A stretch of DNA of 64,000 bases from Oceaniglobus ichthyenteri (GCF_003057885.1 NZ_QAGK01000010.1:81086-145085); one strand, 5' to 3'. Shown: positions 1 to 9,333, counted from the stretch's first letter. Notes: generated from the sequence alone by a model not told the origin. Translations and numbers: made by a program.

Positions 1-439
1 CCGTTTGCAAATCAAGCGGCGTGATAATTTCACCGGTCGCGCTGACGCGCTCATCAACCTCAACAACCTGTTCATACAGCAATTCCGGCAGTTTAATATC
101 AAGGTCGAACAACCGGGGCCGGTTTTGGTATCCGATGCGCAACTGATCGCGCAACCCTTTGGTGATCAACAACAATGTGCGCTCGCCCTTGCGCTCCAGC
201 AATGCATTGGTGGCCACGGTTGTACCCATTTTCACCGCTGAAATCTGGCCGGGTGCAATTGCGCAATCCCTCGCCATGCCCAACAGGGTTTTGATGCCAT
301 GAACGGCGGCATCGGCGTAAACTTCGGGGTTTTCCGACAGCAATTTATGGGTCAGCAATTCGCCTTTGGGGGTTTGGGCCACGATATCGGTAAATGTGCC
401 GCCCCGATCCACCCAGAACTGCCACTTTTTCTTATCCAC
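1..439 (-). CDS. 5-oxoprolinase / hydantoinase A family protein, N-terminal part (gene runs off the window)
   Basis: The minus strand from 439 encodes the N-terminus of an ATP-dependent 5-oxoprolinase/hydantoinase, which opens 5-oxo-L-proline to glutamate. The family signature DRGGTFTDIVAQTPKG comes first, followed by KLLSENPEVYADA and MGTTVATNALLERKGER, the ASKHA-type nucleotide-binding region. This pattern matches the full-length OPLAH type (HyuA and HyuB fused) better than a stand-alone HyuA, but the C-terminal part lies outside the window, so this is inferred. A GTG at 439 is preferred as start because GGGAGAG lies 6 bases upstream; an in-frame ATG at 469 would add ten residues with no ribosome site. 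It lies 71 bases downstream of the LysR gene on the same strand. Confidence 0.85.
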   Translation of the reverse strand, partial: MDKKKWQFWVDRGGTFTDIVAQTPKGELLTHKLLSENPEVYADAAVHGIKTLLGMARDCAIAPGQISAVKMGTTVATNALLERKGERTLLLITKGLRDQLRIGYQNRPRLFDLDIKLPELLYEQVVEVDERVSATGEIITPLDLQT

Positions 440-510
440 GCCTGTCTCTCCCACATTTTGGTGTCGCATTGTTGCGGCAATGCCGGGCAATGTTCAACGC
501 CCCCCACCGT

Positions 511-1419
511 TCACGGCGCAGAACGCAAAAGTGCGGCAAAATGCGTTGCCACATGGGAGGGCGGGCGATGCGCGGGAAACAACAGATAAAGCACCCGTGA
601 CAGCGCCAGATCCGCGATTTCGACCCACCCAAGATCGGGATCGTTGAACAGGCGCACGGCCTCGCGCGGCAAAAGCGCAAGTCCGATGCCCGCCCGCACC
701 AGACACAGTTGCGCGATGGTCGATTTTGCGTGCAACGCCCCGGTGCGCAAATCCGCGGGCAAAGCAGGATGATTGCGCAACAATCGCGCGGTGCCGGTAT
801 CTTCATCAAGGTGAATCAGGCTGTCTGGCGCAATATCGCACAACTGCACCGCCCGCCCCGACCGGGCCAGCGGATGATCGCGCCGACAGGCCAGAACAAA
901 AGGATCACGGGCCAGTTCGGTTTGCACCAGATCGCCCGGAACTTCGCCCGGCCCGGCAATCGCCAGATCCAGATCGCCCTGAGAAACCTTTTGCGCCAGA
1001 CGTTCGGCGATATCATCATCCAGCGTGATTTCGATCGCCGGATGGGCCGTGCGAAACCGCAACAATGCGGGCGCAACAATTGACGAAATCGCCGAGGGCG
1101 ACGCGCCAAGGCGCAAGCGCCCGCGATCAAGATCCGCCGCCGCGCGCAGCCGTTCGGTGGCCCGGTCCAGTGCGGCCAGATGCGGCCCGGTTTCGACCAG
1201 AAACTCAAGCCCGATGGGCGTGGGGTGCGGTGGCCGCTGACGGCGATCAAACAGGGGAACGCCGATGATTTCTTCGATCTGGCGCACCGCATCACTCAGC
1301 GCGGATGGCACCACGCCCAACCGGTTCGCAGCGCGCGCAAAGCTGCCCTCGGCCCAGATTGCATGAATGGCACGCAGGTGGCGCAGATTCAGGTTCGTGT
1401 TTTCCGAATTTATCTTCAT
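511..1419 (-). CDS. LysR family transcriptional regulator
   Basis: A 302-residue LysR-type regulator of normal family length. Residues about 12-71 form the winged HTH (LRHLRAIHAIWAEGSFARAA, then LGVVPSALSDAVRQIEE), followed by the linker helix and a two-lobed periplasmic-binding-like effector domain. It is divergent from the YdiJ-type dehydrogenase, with only 67 bases between start codons, the classic arrangement for a LysR protein controlling its divergent neighbour. The 5-oxoprolinase gene follows on the same strand, so either could be its target. The effector is unknown; a 2-hydroxy acid would fit the neighbour but is only an inference. Confidence 0.92.
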   Translation of the reverse strand: MKINSENTNLNLRHLRAIHAIWAEGSFARAANRLGVVPSALSDAVRQIEEIIGVPLFDRRQRPPHPTPIGLEFLVETGPHLAALDRATERLRAAADLDRGRLRLGASPSAISSIVAPALLRFRTAHPAIEITLDDDIAERLAQKVSQGDLDLAIAGPGEVPGDLVQTELARDPFVLACRRDHPLARSGRAVQLCDIAPDSLIHLDEDTGTARLLRNHPALPADLRTGALHAKSTIAQLCLVRAGIGLALLPREAVRLFNDPDLGWVEIADLALSRVLYLLFPAHRPPSHVATHFAALLRSAP

Positions 1420-1441
1420 TACTTTCTGATTTTACGATCTT

Positions 1442-1460
1442 CCATTTCGTGGTTCAATGG
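1442..1460. promoter_or_regulatory. candidate LysR operator (CCATT-N9-AATGG)
   Basis: An interrupted inverted repeat CCATT-N9-AATGG, containing a T-N11-A core, lies in the short divergent region between the LysR gene and the dehydrogenase gene. T-N11-A palindromes are the usual LysR binding form. It covers the first in-frame ATG (1457) of the dehydrogenase frame, which argues for the downstream start at 1487. Only the sequence supports it. Confidence 0.4.
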
Positions 1461-1486
1461 GCAATCCCTTTTTTAGCGAGCGTGCC

Positions 1487-4306
1487 ATGTCGTTTATTCC
1501 CCGGCCCCCGGCCCACCCTTTATGCGATGCATTGCGCGGCGCGGGGTTTCGCGGCGAGGTTGAAACCGACGGCGCATTGCGCACGGCCATGTCGACGGAC
1601 AATTCGGTCTATCAGATCATTCCCGATCTGATCGTCGCCCCCCATGACGCCAAGGATATCGTGTGCCTGATGGGGGTTCTGGACCGGCCCGAATTTCGCG
1701 GCCTCACCCTGACGCCGCGCGGCGGCGGCACCGGCACCAACGGGCAAAGCCTGAACGCCGGTGTCATTCTGGATACGCGCCGCCACATGAACCGCCTGTT
1801 ACAGATCAACGCCGCCGAAGGCTGGGCCGAGGTGGAACCGGGCATGGTGCTGGACGATCTGAATGATCAGTTGCGCCCACTGGGCCTGTTCTTTGCGCCG
1901 GAAACGTCGACGTCGACACGCTGCACCATTGGCGGCATGGTGTCGACCGATGCATCGGGCAAGGGATCGCGCATCTATGGCAAGACGTCCGACAATATTC
2001 TGGGCCTTGAAATCGCGCGCGCCGACGGGCTGTTGAATTCCACCCTGCCGACACCCGATTGGGCGCGCGCGATGCTGGCAAGCGCCGAAATGGCCGCGCG
2101 CGCGGGGCGCGCCGCGTTTATCGCCGCGACACCCCGGATCAACCGCCGCTTTACCGGTTATGATCTGGAACGCGCCTGCCCCGAAACCGGTGGGTTTGAG
2201 TGGTGGCGGTTATTTCTTGGCGCCGAAGGCACGCTGGGCCCGATCACCCGCATTCGGGTGGCCCTGCGCCCGGTCGAGGCGGAAAAGCGGCTGATCGTTG
2301 CGGGGTTTGACAGTTTCGCCGCCGCCATGGCCGCTGCCACCCCATTGCTGGCGGATGAGCCAACAGCGATCGAGGTGATGGATGAACGGGTGCAACACTT
2401 GGCCGAAACGGCGGGCATTCTGGCGCGCCTTCCCGAATCGTTAAGGCCGCAGGATGGCGGGCGGGTGGCCTATGTGTTTATCGAATTCAACGGCGACGAT
2501 CTGTCGGTGATCGGTGAACGCGTCGCGTCGTGCCGCGCGCGGTTGGCCGGATTGCCCGGCATCCTGTCGGTGCATCTGGCCGGGGATCGCGCCGAAATCC
2601 GCGATCTTTGGGCGATCCGGTCTGCCGGTGTGGGGCTGCTTGGCAAGGTTGATGGCCCATCGCGCCCGGTCGCCTTTGTCGAGGATTGCGTGGTGCCGCC
2701 CGAAAACCTGCCCGGTTTCGTTGCCGATTTTCTGGCCCTGCTGGAAGGCGAGGGTTTAGGGTTTGGCATCTATGGCCATGTGGATGTGGGCTGTTTGCAC
2801 ATCCGCCCGGCGCTTAACCTGGATCGGACCGCCGACCGGGATCGGTTGGTGCGGGTATCGCGCGATGTGTTCGATCTGACCCGCAAACATGGTGGCATCT
2901 TTTGGGGCGAACATGGCAAGGGTGTGCGCGGCGCATTTCTGGAAGAATGGATCGGCCCCGAAGCATACAGCGCGCTTAAGGCGGTAAAGGCCGCGTTTGA
3001 CCCAGGCGAACGGTTCAACACCGGCAAGCTGGTGAGCGGGAAGAATCCGGTCATGGGCATTGCAACCACACCGTTTCGCCGGTTCAACAGCACCGAAGAT
3101 GACCCGTTGGAAAAGGCGTTCCGCTGTAACGGCAATGCCCAATGTCTCAGCTATGCGGCGGCAACGCCCATATGCCCGTCGTTCAAGGCCACCGCGGATC
3201 TGCGCCAATCGCCCAAAGGGCGGGCCGATGTGTTGCGCGCCTGGCGCAGTGGGGCGCAAACGGTAAACGAGGATGAAGTTCTGGCCGTGCTTGACACCTG
3301 CCTGGGCTGCAAGGCCTGCGCCACATCCTGCCCGGTGCAGGTGGATATCCCGCAAATGCGCAGTGCCTTTTATGCCGATTACTATGGCCGCCACAGACGC
3401 CCCCTGTCCGACCGCCTGACGTTGTTGGCCGAACGCGCAAGCCCGGTGCAAATGCGCCTTGCCCCCGCCTTGCGCCCGGTCTGGCCGCTGTTGCGCGCAT
3501 TGGCAACGCCGCTGATGGGGGCGGTTGATCTGCCCGACCGCATTGCGCGGCCCCTGCCCCGCGGCGACCGGATCACCGTGGATGAATTGGCCGGCCCCCA
3601 CTCCGAAAACACGGTTCTGATCTGGCAGGATTGGTTTACCGCGCTCTATGACGAAAGCGCGCAGCGCGGTGCCATTGCGGGGCTGCGCGCGCTTGGCTAT
3701 CGGCCCCGGATGGTGGCGATGCTCCCTTCGGGCAAGGCGGCCCTGAACCTTGGCGATATGTCCGGGTTCCGGGCCATAGCGAAACGCCTGTGCGCCGCGT
3801 TGGAACAGGCCGCAATCAGCGGCGCGCCAATGCTGGGCCTTGATCCGGCGTTTGTGATGTGTCTGCGCCAGGATTATCCCAGCGCCGGGTTTGCCCCGCC
3901 CAAAGTGCTGTTGCCACAGGAATTTCTGAGCGCCGAAATCAAGGCCGGGCGAAAATTTCCGCAGGCGGCAACCGCAGACAAGGCCCGATTGTTCAACCAT
4001 TGCACCGAGGCGACCGCCCTGCCCGAAACCGGCGCGTTGTGGCACGGGGTTTTTGCGGCGCTGAATATCGAACTGGACACGCCCGCCACCGGCTGTTGCG
4101 GCATGGCCGGGCAATTTGGCCATCAGGCCCGGCATCAAACCGTATCGCGACGGTTGTTTGATCTGTCATGGGCGGCACCGGTTGCCGCCGGGGGCGCAAT
4201 GGCGGCCACCGGTTATTCGTGCCGCTGCCAGGCTGGGCGGCTGAGCCAAGAAAAATTGGCGCATCCACTGGCATTGATTGCCGATCTGTTGGGCAAATCG
4301 CCCTGA
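1487..4306 (+). CDS. ydiJ: FAD-binding and (Fe-S) oxidoreductase, YdiJ-type D-2-hydroxyacid dehydrogenase
   Basis: A fused flavin/iron-sulfur dehydrogenase of about 939 residues, close to E. coli YdiJ, which oxidises D-2-hydroxyglutarate and related 2-hydroxy acids. The order is: FAD-binding-4 domain with PRGGGTGTNGQSLN near residue 80; FAD-oxidase C-terminal domain with YGHVDVGCLHIRP and GEHGKGVRG; 4Fe-4S region with CNGNAQC near 545 and CLGCKACATSCP near 604; and a CCG-type cysteine-rich domain with HCTEAT near 838 and GCCGMAGQFGH near 869. The fused layout means electrons can leave through the Fe-S part to the respiratory chain without separate GlcE/GlcF subunits. Start 1487 is preferred over ATG 1457, which sits inside the presumed LysR operator; neither has a strong ribosome site. 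Substrate is inferred from family. Confidence 0.88.
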   Translation: MSFIPRPPAHPLCDALRGAGFRGEVETDGALRTAMSTDNSVYQIIPDLIVAPHDAKDIVCLMGVLDRPEFRGLTLTPRGGGTGTNGQSLNAGVILDTRRHMNRLLQINAAEGWAEVEPGMVLDDLNDQLRPLGLFFAPETSTSTRCTIGGMVSTDASGKGSRIYGKTSDNILGLEIARADGLLNSTLPTPDWARAMLASAEMAARAGRAAFIAATPRINRRFTGYDLERACPETGGFEWWRLFLGAEGTLGPITRIRVALRPVEAEKRLIVAGFDSFAAAMAAATPLLADEPTAIEVMDERVQHLAETAGILARLPESLRPQDGGRVAYVFIEFNGDDLSVIGERVASCRARLAGLPGILSVHLAGDRAEIRDLWAIRSAGVGLLGKVDGPSRPVAFVEDCVVPPENLPGFVADFLALLEGEGLGFGIYGHVDVGCLHIRPALNLDRTADRDRLVRVSRDVFDLTRKHGGIFWGEHGKGVRGAFLEEWIGPEAYSALKAVKAAFDPGERFNTGKLVSGKNPVMGIATTPFRRFNSTEDDPLEKAFRCNGNAQCLSYAAATPICPSFKATADLRQSPKGRADVLRAWRSGAQTVNEDEVLAVLDTCLGCKACATSCPVQVDIPQMRSAFYADYYGRHRRPLSDRLTLLAERASPVQMRLAPALRPVWPLLRALATPLMGAVDLPDRIARPLPRGDRITVDELAGPHSENTVLIWQDWFTALYDESAQRGAIAGLRALGYRPRMVAMLPSGKAALNLGDMSGFRAIAKRLCAALEQAAISGAPMLGLDPAFVMCLRQDYPSAGFAPPKVLLPQEFLSAEIKAGRKFPQAATADKARLFNHCTEATALPETGALWHGVFAALNIELDTPATGCCGMAGQFGHQARHQTVSRRLFDLSWAAPVAAGGAMAATGYSCRCQAGRLSQEKLAHPLALIADLLGKSP

Positions 4307-4319
4307 TCTGTGCCGCCCC

Positions 4320-5744
4320 TCAGGTTTTCGCCCAGAACGATGTTTTCCGGTCATGGTGCGCGCGCAGGGTCTGAACGTAGGTATCGTGGGTCGGGAATGG
4401 CCCGTAGTCGGTGATCGCCCCATCCAGTGACGCGCAATCGGCAAGGTGCGCGGCGGCATGGGCATAGCGCGAAGACCGCGCCTGACCCAAGGCAAAATCA
4501 ATCATCGCCCGCCAAAGCAGCACGGCAGCGCGCGGATGGCGCAGGCGCAATGCCTCGGCGGCGGGGGTCAGGCGCATATAATCGTTGCCATTTATTTCAT
4601 CGGCGCGGGCCTCGATCAACTGCGCCGCTGTCACCAGATCGGGCCAGGTCAGACAAAATTCCAACGCTTTGGCGAAATCTTCAAATTGCAGAACATGGGC
4701 CCGGGCGCGATCTTCGGCTTCGACATCGTCAAAATCCGCCAGCCTTTTGAGATGTTCGCGCAGGTGGATTTCATCGAGCGTGGCGAGGAAACAGGCCCAT
4801 CGGTGGCTCTGCGCATCGCCATCCCGGCCAAGTGCCGTCAGGGTGGCGACATAGGCCGCATCCCACGCCGCCTGCCCAAAACTCTGGCCATCCTGCGCGG
4901 ATTTTGACAACAGCGCCAGCGCATCATCGGCGCGATCCTCGGACAGCAAAAGCATCGCGACCTCGGCCGAGACATCCTTGCGCCGCAGATCGGCGTCGGA
5001 GTATTGCGAAATATATGCCGCGGTGTCGCCGGCGGCTTCGGCGATCTCTTGCAGACAGCTTTTGACGAACCGCGCCTTGCGCTCGGCGGCATAGGTGTTT
5101 GGCCCCCGCAAATCGCGCAGGAAACGGAGTGCCTCGTGTTCATCGGATTCGGGCTCAAGGGGTGCCGCGCCGTATGCATTTACATGGGCGGTCAGCCGTT
5201 TCAGGCCGGGTTGGGCCAAGGTAGGCGCAAGCCGGGTTATGATACCGTCCCATTCCCCATATCCGTTATCCTGAACCACGCCCCACACCCGATCGGCCAA
5301 TGCATCGGGGTTCAGCGCCGCGCGGGGCGCGATGGTTTCAAAATGCGTGATGGCGGCGCGAAAGACATCACCCACATCGCCACGGCTGTCATCAACCCGG
5401 CCATAGACCGAAGGGGCGATTTCAATAAACTGCCACAGCAAATCAAACGCCGCTGCCGGATCTTGGGGTGCGATTTTCTCAACGATCATCGCCACTTGCG
5501 TTTCAAGATCCTTGATCAGCGCCTTGCGTTTGCGCCAGCCCACGAAACTGGTGGATTTTCGAAGCGACGCGAGCCGTTTGCGCACATCATGGGCCAATTC
5601 GGCAGGGCCCAGATTATGGCTGAGCTCTAACCGCAACCGGCGTTTTATATCGGCGCTGCCCATGCTGACCTCGATCAACAGGGCGGCCAACTGCGCCGCG
5701 CCCAGCGCCTCAAGGTTGGTTTGGTTCAGGGTCTTTTTTGACAT
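4320..5744 (-). CDS. DUF6880 family-like hypothetical protein
   Basis: A soluble, helix-rich protein of 474 residues with no signal peptide or membrane segment. The N-terminus (about residues 1-110: MSKKTLNQTNLEALG, then RKRLASLRKSTSFVGWRKR) resembles the conserved start of proteins annotated DUF6880 in Rhodobacterales. The remainder is rich in Ala/Leu helices with TPR-like spacing. No catalytic motif is visible and function is unknown. An in-frame ATG five codons upstream (5759) is also possible; neither start has a clear ribosome site. It is convergent with the YdiJ-type gene with 13 bases between stops. The family assignment is from memory of the N-terminal pattern. Confidence 0.7.
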   Translation of the reverse strand: MSKKTLNQTNLEALGAAQLAALLIEVSMGSADIKRRLRLELSHNLGPAELAHDVRKRLASLRKSTSFVGWRKRKALIKDLETQVAMIVEKIAPQDPAAAFDLLWQFIEIAPSVYGRVDDSRGDVGDVFRAAITHFETIAPRAALNPDALADRVWGVVQDNGYGEWDGIITRLAPTLAQPGLKRLTAHVNAYGAAPLEPESDEHEALRFLRDLRGPNTYAAERKARFVKSCLQEIAEAAGDTAAYISQYSDADLRRKDVSAEVAMLLLSEDRADDALALLSKSAQDGQSFGQAAWDAAYVATLTALGRDGDAQSHRWACFLATLDEIHLREHLKRLADFDDVEAEDRARAHVLQFEDFAKALEFCLTWPDLVTAAQLIEARADEINGNDYMRLTPAAEALRLRHPRAAVLLWRAMIDFALGQARSSRYAHAAAHLADCASLDGAITDYGPFPTHDTYVQTLRAHHDRKTSFWAKT

Positions 5745-5796
5745 GGCTGATTTTGGCATTTGCCGCCGTCAAAGTGAAGCGGCGTCATGATTTGGC

Positions 5797-5824
5797 GGCG
5801 CGTGGCACCGGGGTGCCACACGCC
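5797..5824 (-). terminator. stem-loop after the NmrA-like gene
   Basis: A 13-base inverted repeat (GGCGCGTGGCACC with GGTGCCACACGCC, one mismatch, 2-base spacer) lies just after the stop of the oxidoreductase gene at 5835 and before the DUF6880 gene. There is no clear T-run on the minus strand, so it may be a transcript-end or stability hairpin and not a classic terminator. Confidence 0.4.
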
Positions 5825-5834
5825 ATGATCCACC

Positions 5835-6431
5835 CTAGACGGATTGCATCAGCAATGTCTGGTTGTGCCAATCTTCGTCATCAACCGCGCGGGCCAGAAC
5901 GGCGGCAACATCGCCGCGCGCGGCCATGCCCTTTACATCAACCTGATCGCCAAAGCGCATGTCGCGTGTGCCATCTTCGTCGGTCAGGCGCACGGGGCGC
6001 AAAATTGCATAGCTAAGCCCCGATGCCATCAGATGTTCGTCGGCGTCGTGTTTCGCCTGAAGATAGTGCGCCATATCACCGCCCGACCCGGGATCGCCCG
6101 CGCCAACACTGCTGAGCATGACAAAGCGTGACACGCCCGCCTTGGCGGCCAGATCGATCAACCGTTTGGCACCGTCGCGATCAACCTTGTCGGTCATTTC
6201 CGGGCCGGTCGAGCTGCCCGAACCGGCGGCAAAGATCACCGCATCACAGCCGTCGCACACACCGTCCTGTAAATCCGTCAGATCCCCGTGGCGCAGGGTA
6301 ATATCCCCCGGCAAAGTACTGGTATCCGAGGATTCGCGCACCAACGCAATCGGGCTATGGCCGTTGGCCATCAATTCATTGACGAGCCGAACGCCGGTTT
6401 GTCCGGTAGCCCCTGCAACAAGAATATTCAT
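5835..6431 (-). CDS. NAD(P)-binding atypical SDR (NmrA/YwnB-like) oxidoreductase
   Basis: A 198-residue Rossmann protein starting MNILVAGATGQTGVRLV, with the GATGQTG dinucleotide motif at residues 6-12 and the later segments FAAGSGSS and VMLSSVGAG, typical of atypical SDR5 / NAD(P)H-binding proteins related to flavin reductase and NmrA. The classical YxxxK catalytic pair is not evident, so it may bind cofactor without being a standard dehydrogenase. Start 6431 has GGAGAA six bases upstream; a frame extension to 6479 lacks this. It is the last gene of a minus-strand run with the DJ-1 protein and CurA-like reductase, which suggests a role in redox or electrophile stress. Confidence 0.85.
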   Translation of the reverse strand: MNILVAGATGQTGVRLVNELMANGHSPIALVRESSDTSTLPGDITLRHGDLTDLQDGVCDGCDAVIFAAGSGSSTGPEMTDKVDRDGAKRLIDLAAKAGVSRFVMLSSVGAGDPGSGGDMAHYLQAKHDADEHLMASGLSYAILRPVRLTDEDGTRDMRFGDQVDVKGMAARGDVAAVLARAVDDEDWHNQTLLMQSV

Positions 6432-6503
6432 AAATTTCTCCAAACATTTATCTTGAATGGCAAATGATCGGGGCGGCATGTTTCACCGCCCCGACCGGCA
6501 ACA

Positions 6504-7178
6504 TCAGAGCAGCGTCAGAAGTTTGCGCGCCGCCTCTTCGGACGAGGCCGGGTTCTGGCCGGTTACCAATTTACCGTCCGTCACCACAAACGACGCCCAA
6601 TCGTTGCCCTTCTGATAATCGGCACCGTTCGATTTCAGCATATCCTCAACCAGAAACGGCACGATATCGGTCAGGCCCACGCCCTCTTCTTCGGTGTTGG
6701 TAAAGCCGGTCACGGTCTTGCCCGACACCAAGGGTTTGCCATTTGCGCCCTTGGGGTGTTTGAACACGGCCGGGGCATGGCACACCGCGCCGATCGGGCG
6801 ATCAGAGGTGGCGAAGGCTTCGATCAACGCCGTGCTGTCGCCATCTTCGGCCAGATCCCACAACGGCCCATGGCCACCTGGGTAAAACACCGCGTCAAAT
6901 CCATCAGCCGAAATGGATGACAGTACTTCGGTATTGGCCAGCACATTTTGCGCGGCTTCATCGTTCTTGAACCGTTTGGTGGCGTCGGTCTGGGCATCGT
7001 CTGTATCGCTGGACGGATCAAGCGGCGGTTGCCCGCCCTTGGGTGAGGCCAGCGTGATATCGGCCCCTGCATCCTTGAACACGTAATAGGGTGCCGCGAA
7101 CTCTTCGAGCCAAAAGCCCGTCTTGTTGCCGGTGTCGCCCAATTTATCGTGCGACGTCAAAACCATAAGTATCTTCAT
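6504..7178 (-). CDS. DJ-1/PfpI family protein (type 1 glutamine amidotransferase fold, Hsp31-like)
   Basis: A 224-residue DJ-1/PfpI superfamily protein. The nucleophile elbow is AVCHAPAVF with Cys133 followed by His134, and glutamates at positions 25-26 (FWLEEF) match the conserved acidic residue. The insertion and overall length fit the Hsp31/YDR533C-like branch, whose members act on methylglyoxal-type electrophiles as glyoxalase III, or as stress chaperones. No signal peptide. It lies 22 bases after the CurA-like reductase gene on the same strand, supporting co-transcription in a carbonyl/quinone stress unit. The exact reaction is not decided by sequence alone. Confidence 0.9.
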   Translation of the reverse strand: MKILMVLTSHDKLGDTGNKTGFWLEEFAAPYYVFKDAGADITLASPKGGQPPLDPSSDTDDAQTDATKRFKNDEAAQNVLANTEVLSSISADGFDAVFYPGGHGPLWDLAEDGDSTALIEAFATSDRPIGAVCHAPAVFKHPKGANGKPLVSGKTVTGFTNTEEEGVGLTDIVPFLVEDMLKSNGADYQKGNDWASFVVTDGKLVTGQNPASSEEAARKLLTLL

Positions 7179-7200
7179 CGGGTACTGCCTTGTGTATGTT

Positions 7201-8232
7201 TCAGGCGCTCAGCTTGATAACGCGTTTGCCAAAAGCTTCGCCGTTCAGCAGCCCAACAAACGCGGCGGGCGCCTGTTCCAATCCATCTATCATTTCTTCG
7301 CGATACTGGATTTTGCCCTGTTTCACCCAATCACCCATTTGCTTGGAAAATTCGGGGTACAGGTGGCCAAAATCATCAAACACGATAAACCCGCGCATCG
7401 TCATCCGTTTGCGCAGAACCAGGCCCAGCAAAAGATTCAGCCGGTCAGGGCCATCGGGCAGCGACGTGGCGTTGTATTGTGAAATCAGCCCGCATACCGG
7501 AATGCGCGCCGAAGGATTCAGCAGCGGCATCACCGCATCAAACACCGCGCCACCCACGTTTTCGAAATAGATATCGATGCCATCTGGCACGGCGGCTTTC
7601 AACGCGTCGGGAAATCCATCGGCCTTGTAATCAATGCACGCGTCAAACCCCAGCTTTTCAACCACATGGGCGCATTTTTCGGCGCCACCTGCAATACCGA
7701 CAACCCGGCATCCCAAAATCTTGCCGATCTGCCCGACGGTCGCGCCAACCGGGCCGCTGGCCCCGGCCACCACCAGTGTTTCGCCTTCTTTTGGCTGGCC
7801 GATCTGGATCAGCCCGGCCCAGGCGGTCAGGCCCGGCATTCCCAGCACGCCCAGCGCCCAGGATGGGTTTTGCGGATCCTTGCCCATATTGATGACGCCG
7901 GTTCCGTCAGAAACCGCGTAATCCTGCCAGCCGCCAAATGCGACCACCCAATCGTTCTTTTCAAAACCATCCACATCCGATGTCACAACCTGTGCCACGG
8001 TGCCGCCTACCATCACATCGCCGATGTTCACCGGATCGGCGTAAGACGGCGCATCGCTCATCCGGCCGCGCATATAGGGATCAAGCGAAAGATATTCGTT
8101 GCGCAGCAGCATCTGGCCTTTGCCCGCCTTGGGCAGATCGCCGGTTTCCAGACGCAGGGTGTTTTCATCGGGCGCGCCTTTGGGGCGTTCGGCCAGAACG
8201 AATTTACGGTTTTGTGTGTCGGATTGTGCCAT
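7201..8232 (-). CDS. NADP-dependent medium-chain oxidoreductase (CurA-like enone/quinone reductase)
   Basis: A 343-residue zinc-free medium-chain dehydrogenase/reductase of the leukotriene B4 12-hydroxydehydrogenase / curcumin reductase branch. Features are the N-terminal GroES-like half (LSLDPYMRGRM), the nucleotide-binding turn VAGASGPVGATVGQ near residue 155, and YFENVGG and RGFIVFD in the C-terminal half. Such enzymes reduce the C=C bond of alpha,beta-unsaturated ketones with NADPH. Start 8232 (MAQSDTQ) has AAGGAA seven bases upstream; the frame continues to 8307 without a ribosome site. The neighbouring DJ-1 and ring-cleaving dioxygenase genes suggest detoxification of enones or quinones. 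Confidence 0.9.
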   Translation of the reverse strand: MAQSDTQNRKFVLAERPKGAPDENTLRLETGDLPKAGKGQMLLRNEYLSLDPYMRGRMSDAPSYADPVNIGDVMVGGTVAQVVTSDVDGFEKNDWVVAFGGWQDYAVSDGTGVINMGKDPQNPSWALGVLGMPGLTAWAGLIQIGQPKEGETLVVAGASGPVGATVGQIGKILGCRVVGIAGGAEKCAHVVEKLGFDACIDYKADGFPDALKAAVPDGIDIYFENVGGAVFDAVMPLLNPSARIPVCGLISQYNATSLPDGPDRLNLLLGLVLRKRMTMRGFIVFDDFGHLYPEFSKQMGDWVKQGKIQYREEMIDGLEQAPAAFVGLLNGEAFGKRVIKLSA

Positions 8233-8433
8233 TGGATATTCCTTTTTCAGACCGGCGCATGGCCAGTCGTGGTATTTGCAAGACGCGCAGAATGCGGCGT
8301 CGCCCACCGACTACGGCCGGGGGCTTGAATCCTAGGTATGGCCGCAGGGATCAAATGCAATGCCACCGCACAGGGCCGACCATTGCGATGGACCGGGGCG
8401 CCCTGACGTAACCGCGCCGTGTGCGCCCGTGGC

Positions 8434-9333
8434 TCAGAGGGGGCGGGTTTCCCTGACATAGATCTCGAAGAAATCCGAAAAGGTCGCAACCCGCAGCGGC
8501 AATTGTTCGTAGGGCGGATAATACAGGGTCAGCCAGATTTCGGGGGTGCGCCAGTCGGGCAGCACCGCCACCATGCGCCCGGCGGCCAGATCGCCGTCAA
8601 TGATGAAACGCGGCAACAGCGCGATGCCTTCGTCGTTCAAAACCAACCCCGCCAGAAGATCGCCGTTATTGGTGCTTAACCGGCCCTGCGCCCGGTGGCT
8701 GCGCCGCGCGCCACCATTTGCAAGCTGCCACACCTCGTCGCGCAAATCATCGCGATACCCCAGACACTCGTGATCGGCCAGATCATCGGGGTCTTGCGGT
8801 GTGCCGCGCGCGCGCAGGTAACCGGGGGTGGCAACAAGAAGGCGGGGCACCATGCAAATCTTGCGCCAGATCGTCGATTTATCGCTGGGCGGGCCGGAAA
8901 CGCGGATCGCCAGATCGAAATCATCTTCCACGATATCGACAAATCCATCGGACAGGTTGACGTCAACAGTGGTTTGGGGATGCAGCGCCGCGAATTGCGA
9001 CAGAACCGCAGGCAAAACCTTGACGCCCAAAGACAGGGGCGCACTGATCCTCAACCGCCCCGAGGTGATGCCCTGCGCCTCGCGCGTTTGGGTCGCCGCC
9101 TCGGCCAACCCGTCGGCCAGGGGCGCCACCCGCGCGGCATAAACCGCCCCCGCCGAGGTCAGCGAGACCTGCCGCGTCGTGCGCACCAGCAATTGCACGC
9201 CAAGGCGCGCCTCAAGCGCGGCGATGGTGCGCGTGACCGATGCTGGCGTCATACCCAGATGGCGCGCGGCCCCAGCAAAGCTTTGCTGTTCGGCCACGGC
9301 CAGAAACACACGGATGGATTCCAACTCTCCCAT
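8434..9333 (-). CDS. LysR family transcriptional regulator (divergent to the ring-cleaving dioxygenase)
   Basis: A 299-residue LysR-type protein starting MGELESIRVFLAVAEQQSFAGAA. The HTH includes LGMTPASVTRTIAALEARLG, and the effector domain starts near residue 90 (GRLRISAPLSLG). It resembles the DsdC/AaeR-like branch that often controls quinone or electrophile responsive genes. It is transcribed away from the dioxygenase-doxX-wrbA genes and upstream of the CurA-like/DJ-1/SDR run, so one operator could serve both sides. An inverted repeat in the shared promoter is listed separately. The signal molecule is unknown. Confidence 0.92.
   Translation of the reverse strand: MGELESIRVFLAVAEQQSFAGAARHLGMTPASVTRTIAALEARLGVQLLVRTTRQVSLTSAGAVYAARVAPLADGLAEAATQTREAQGITSGRLRISAPLSLGVKVLPAVLSQFAALHPQTTVDVNLSDGFVDIVEDDFDLAIRVSGPPSDKSTIWRKICMVPRLLVATPGYLRARGTPQDPDDLADHECLGYRDDLRDEVWQLANGGARRSHRAQGRLSTNNGDLLAGLVLNDEGIALLPRFIIDGDLAAGRMVAVLPDWRTPEIWLTLYYPPYEQLPLRVATFSDFFEIYVRETRPL

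Noticed and set aside
2756..4138. A 460-codon minus-strand frame
   Set aside because: Antisense to the Fe-S part of the YdiJ-type gene; low-complexity Gly/Arg/Gln composition and no domain.
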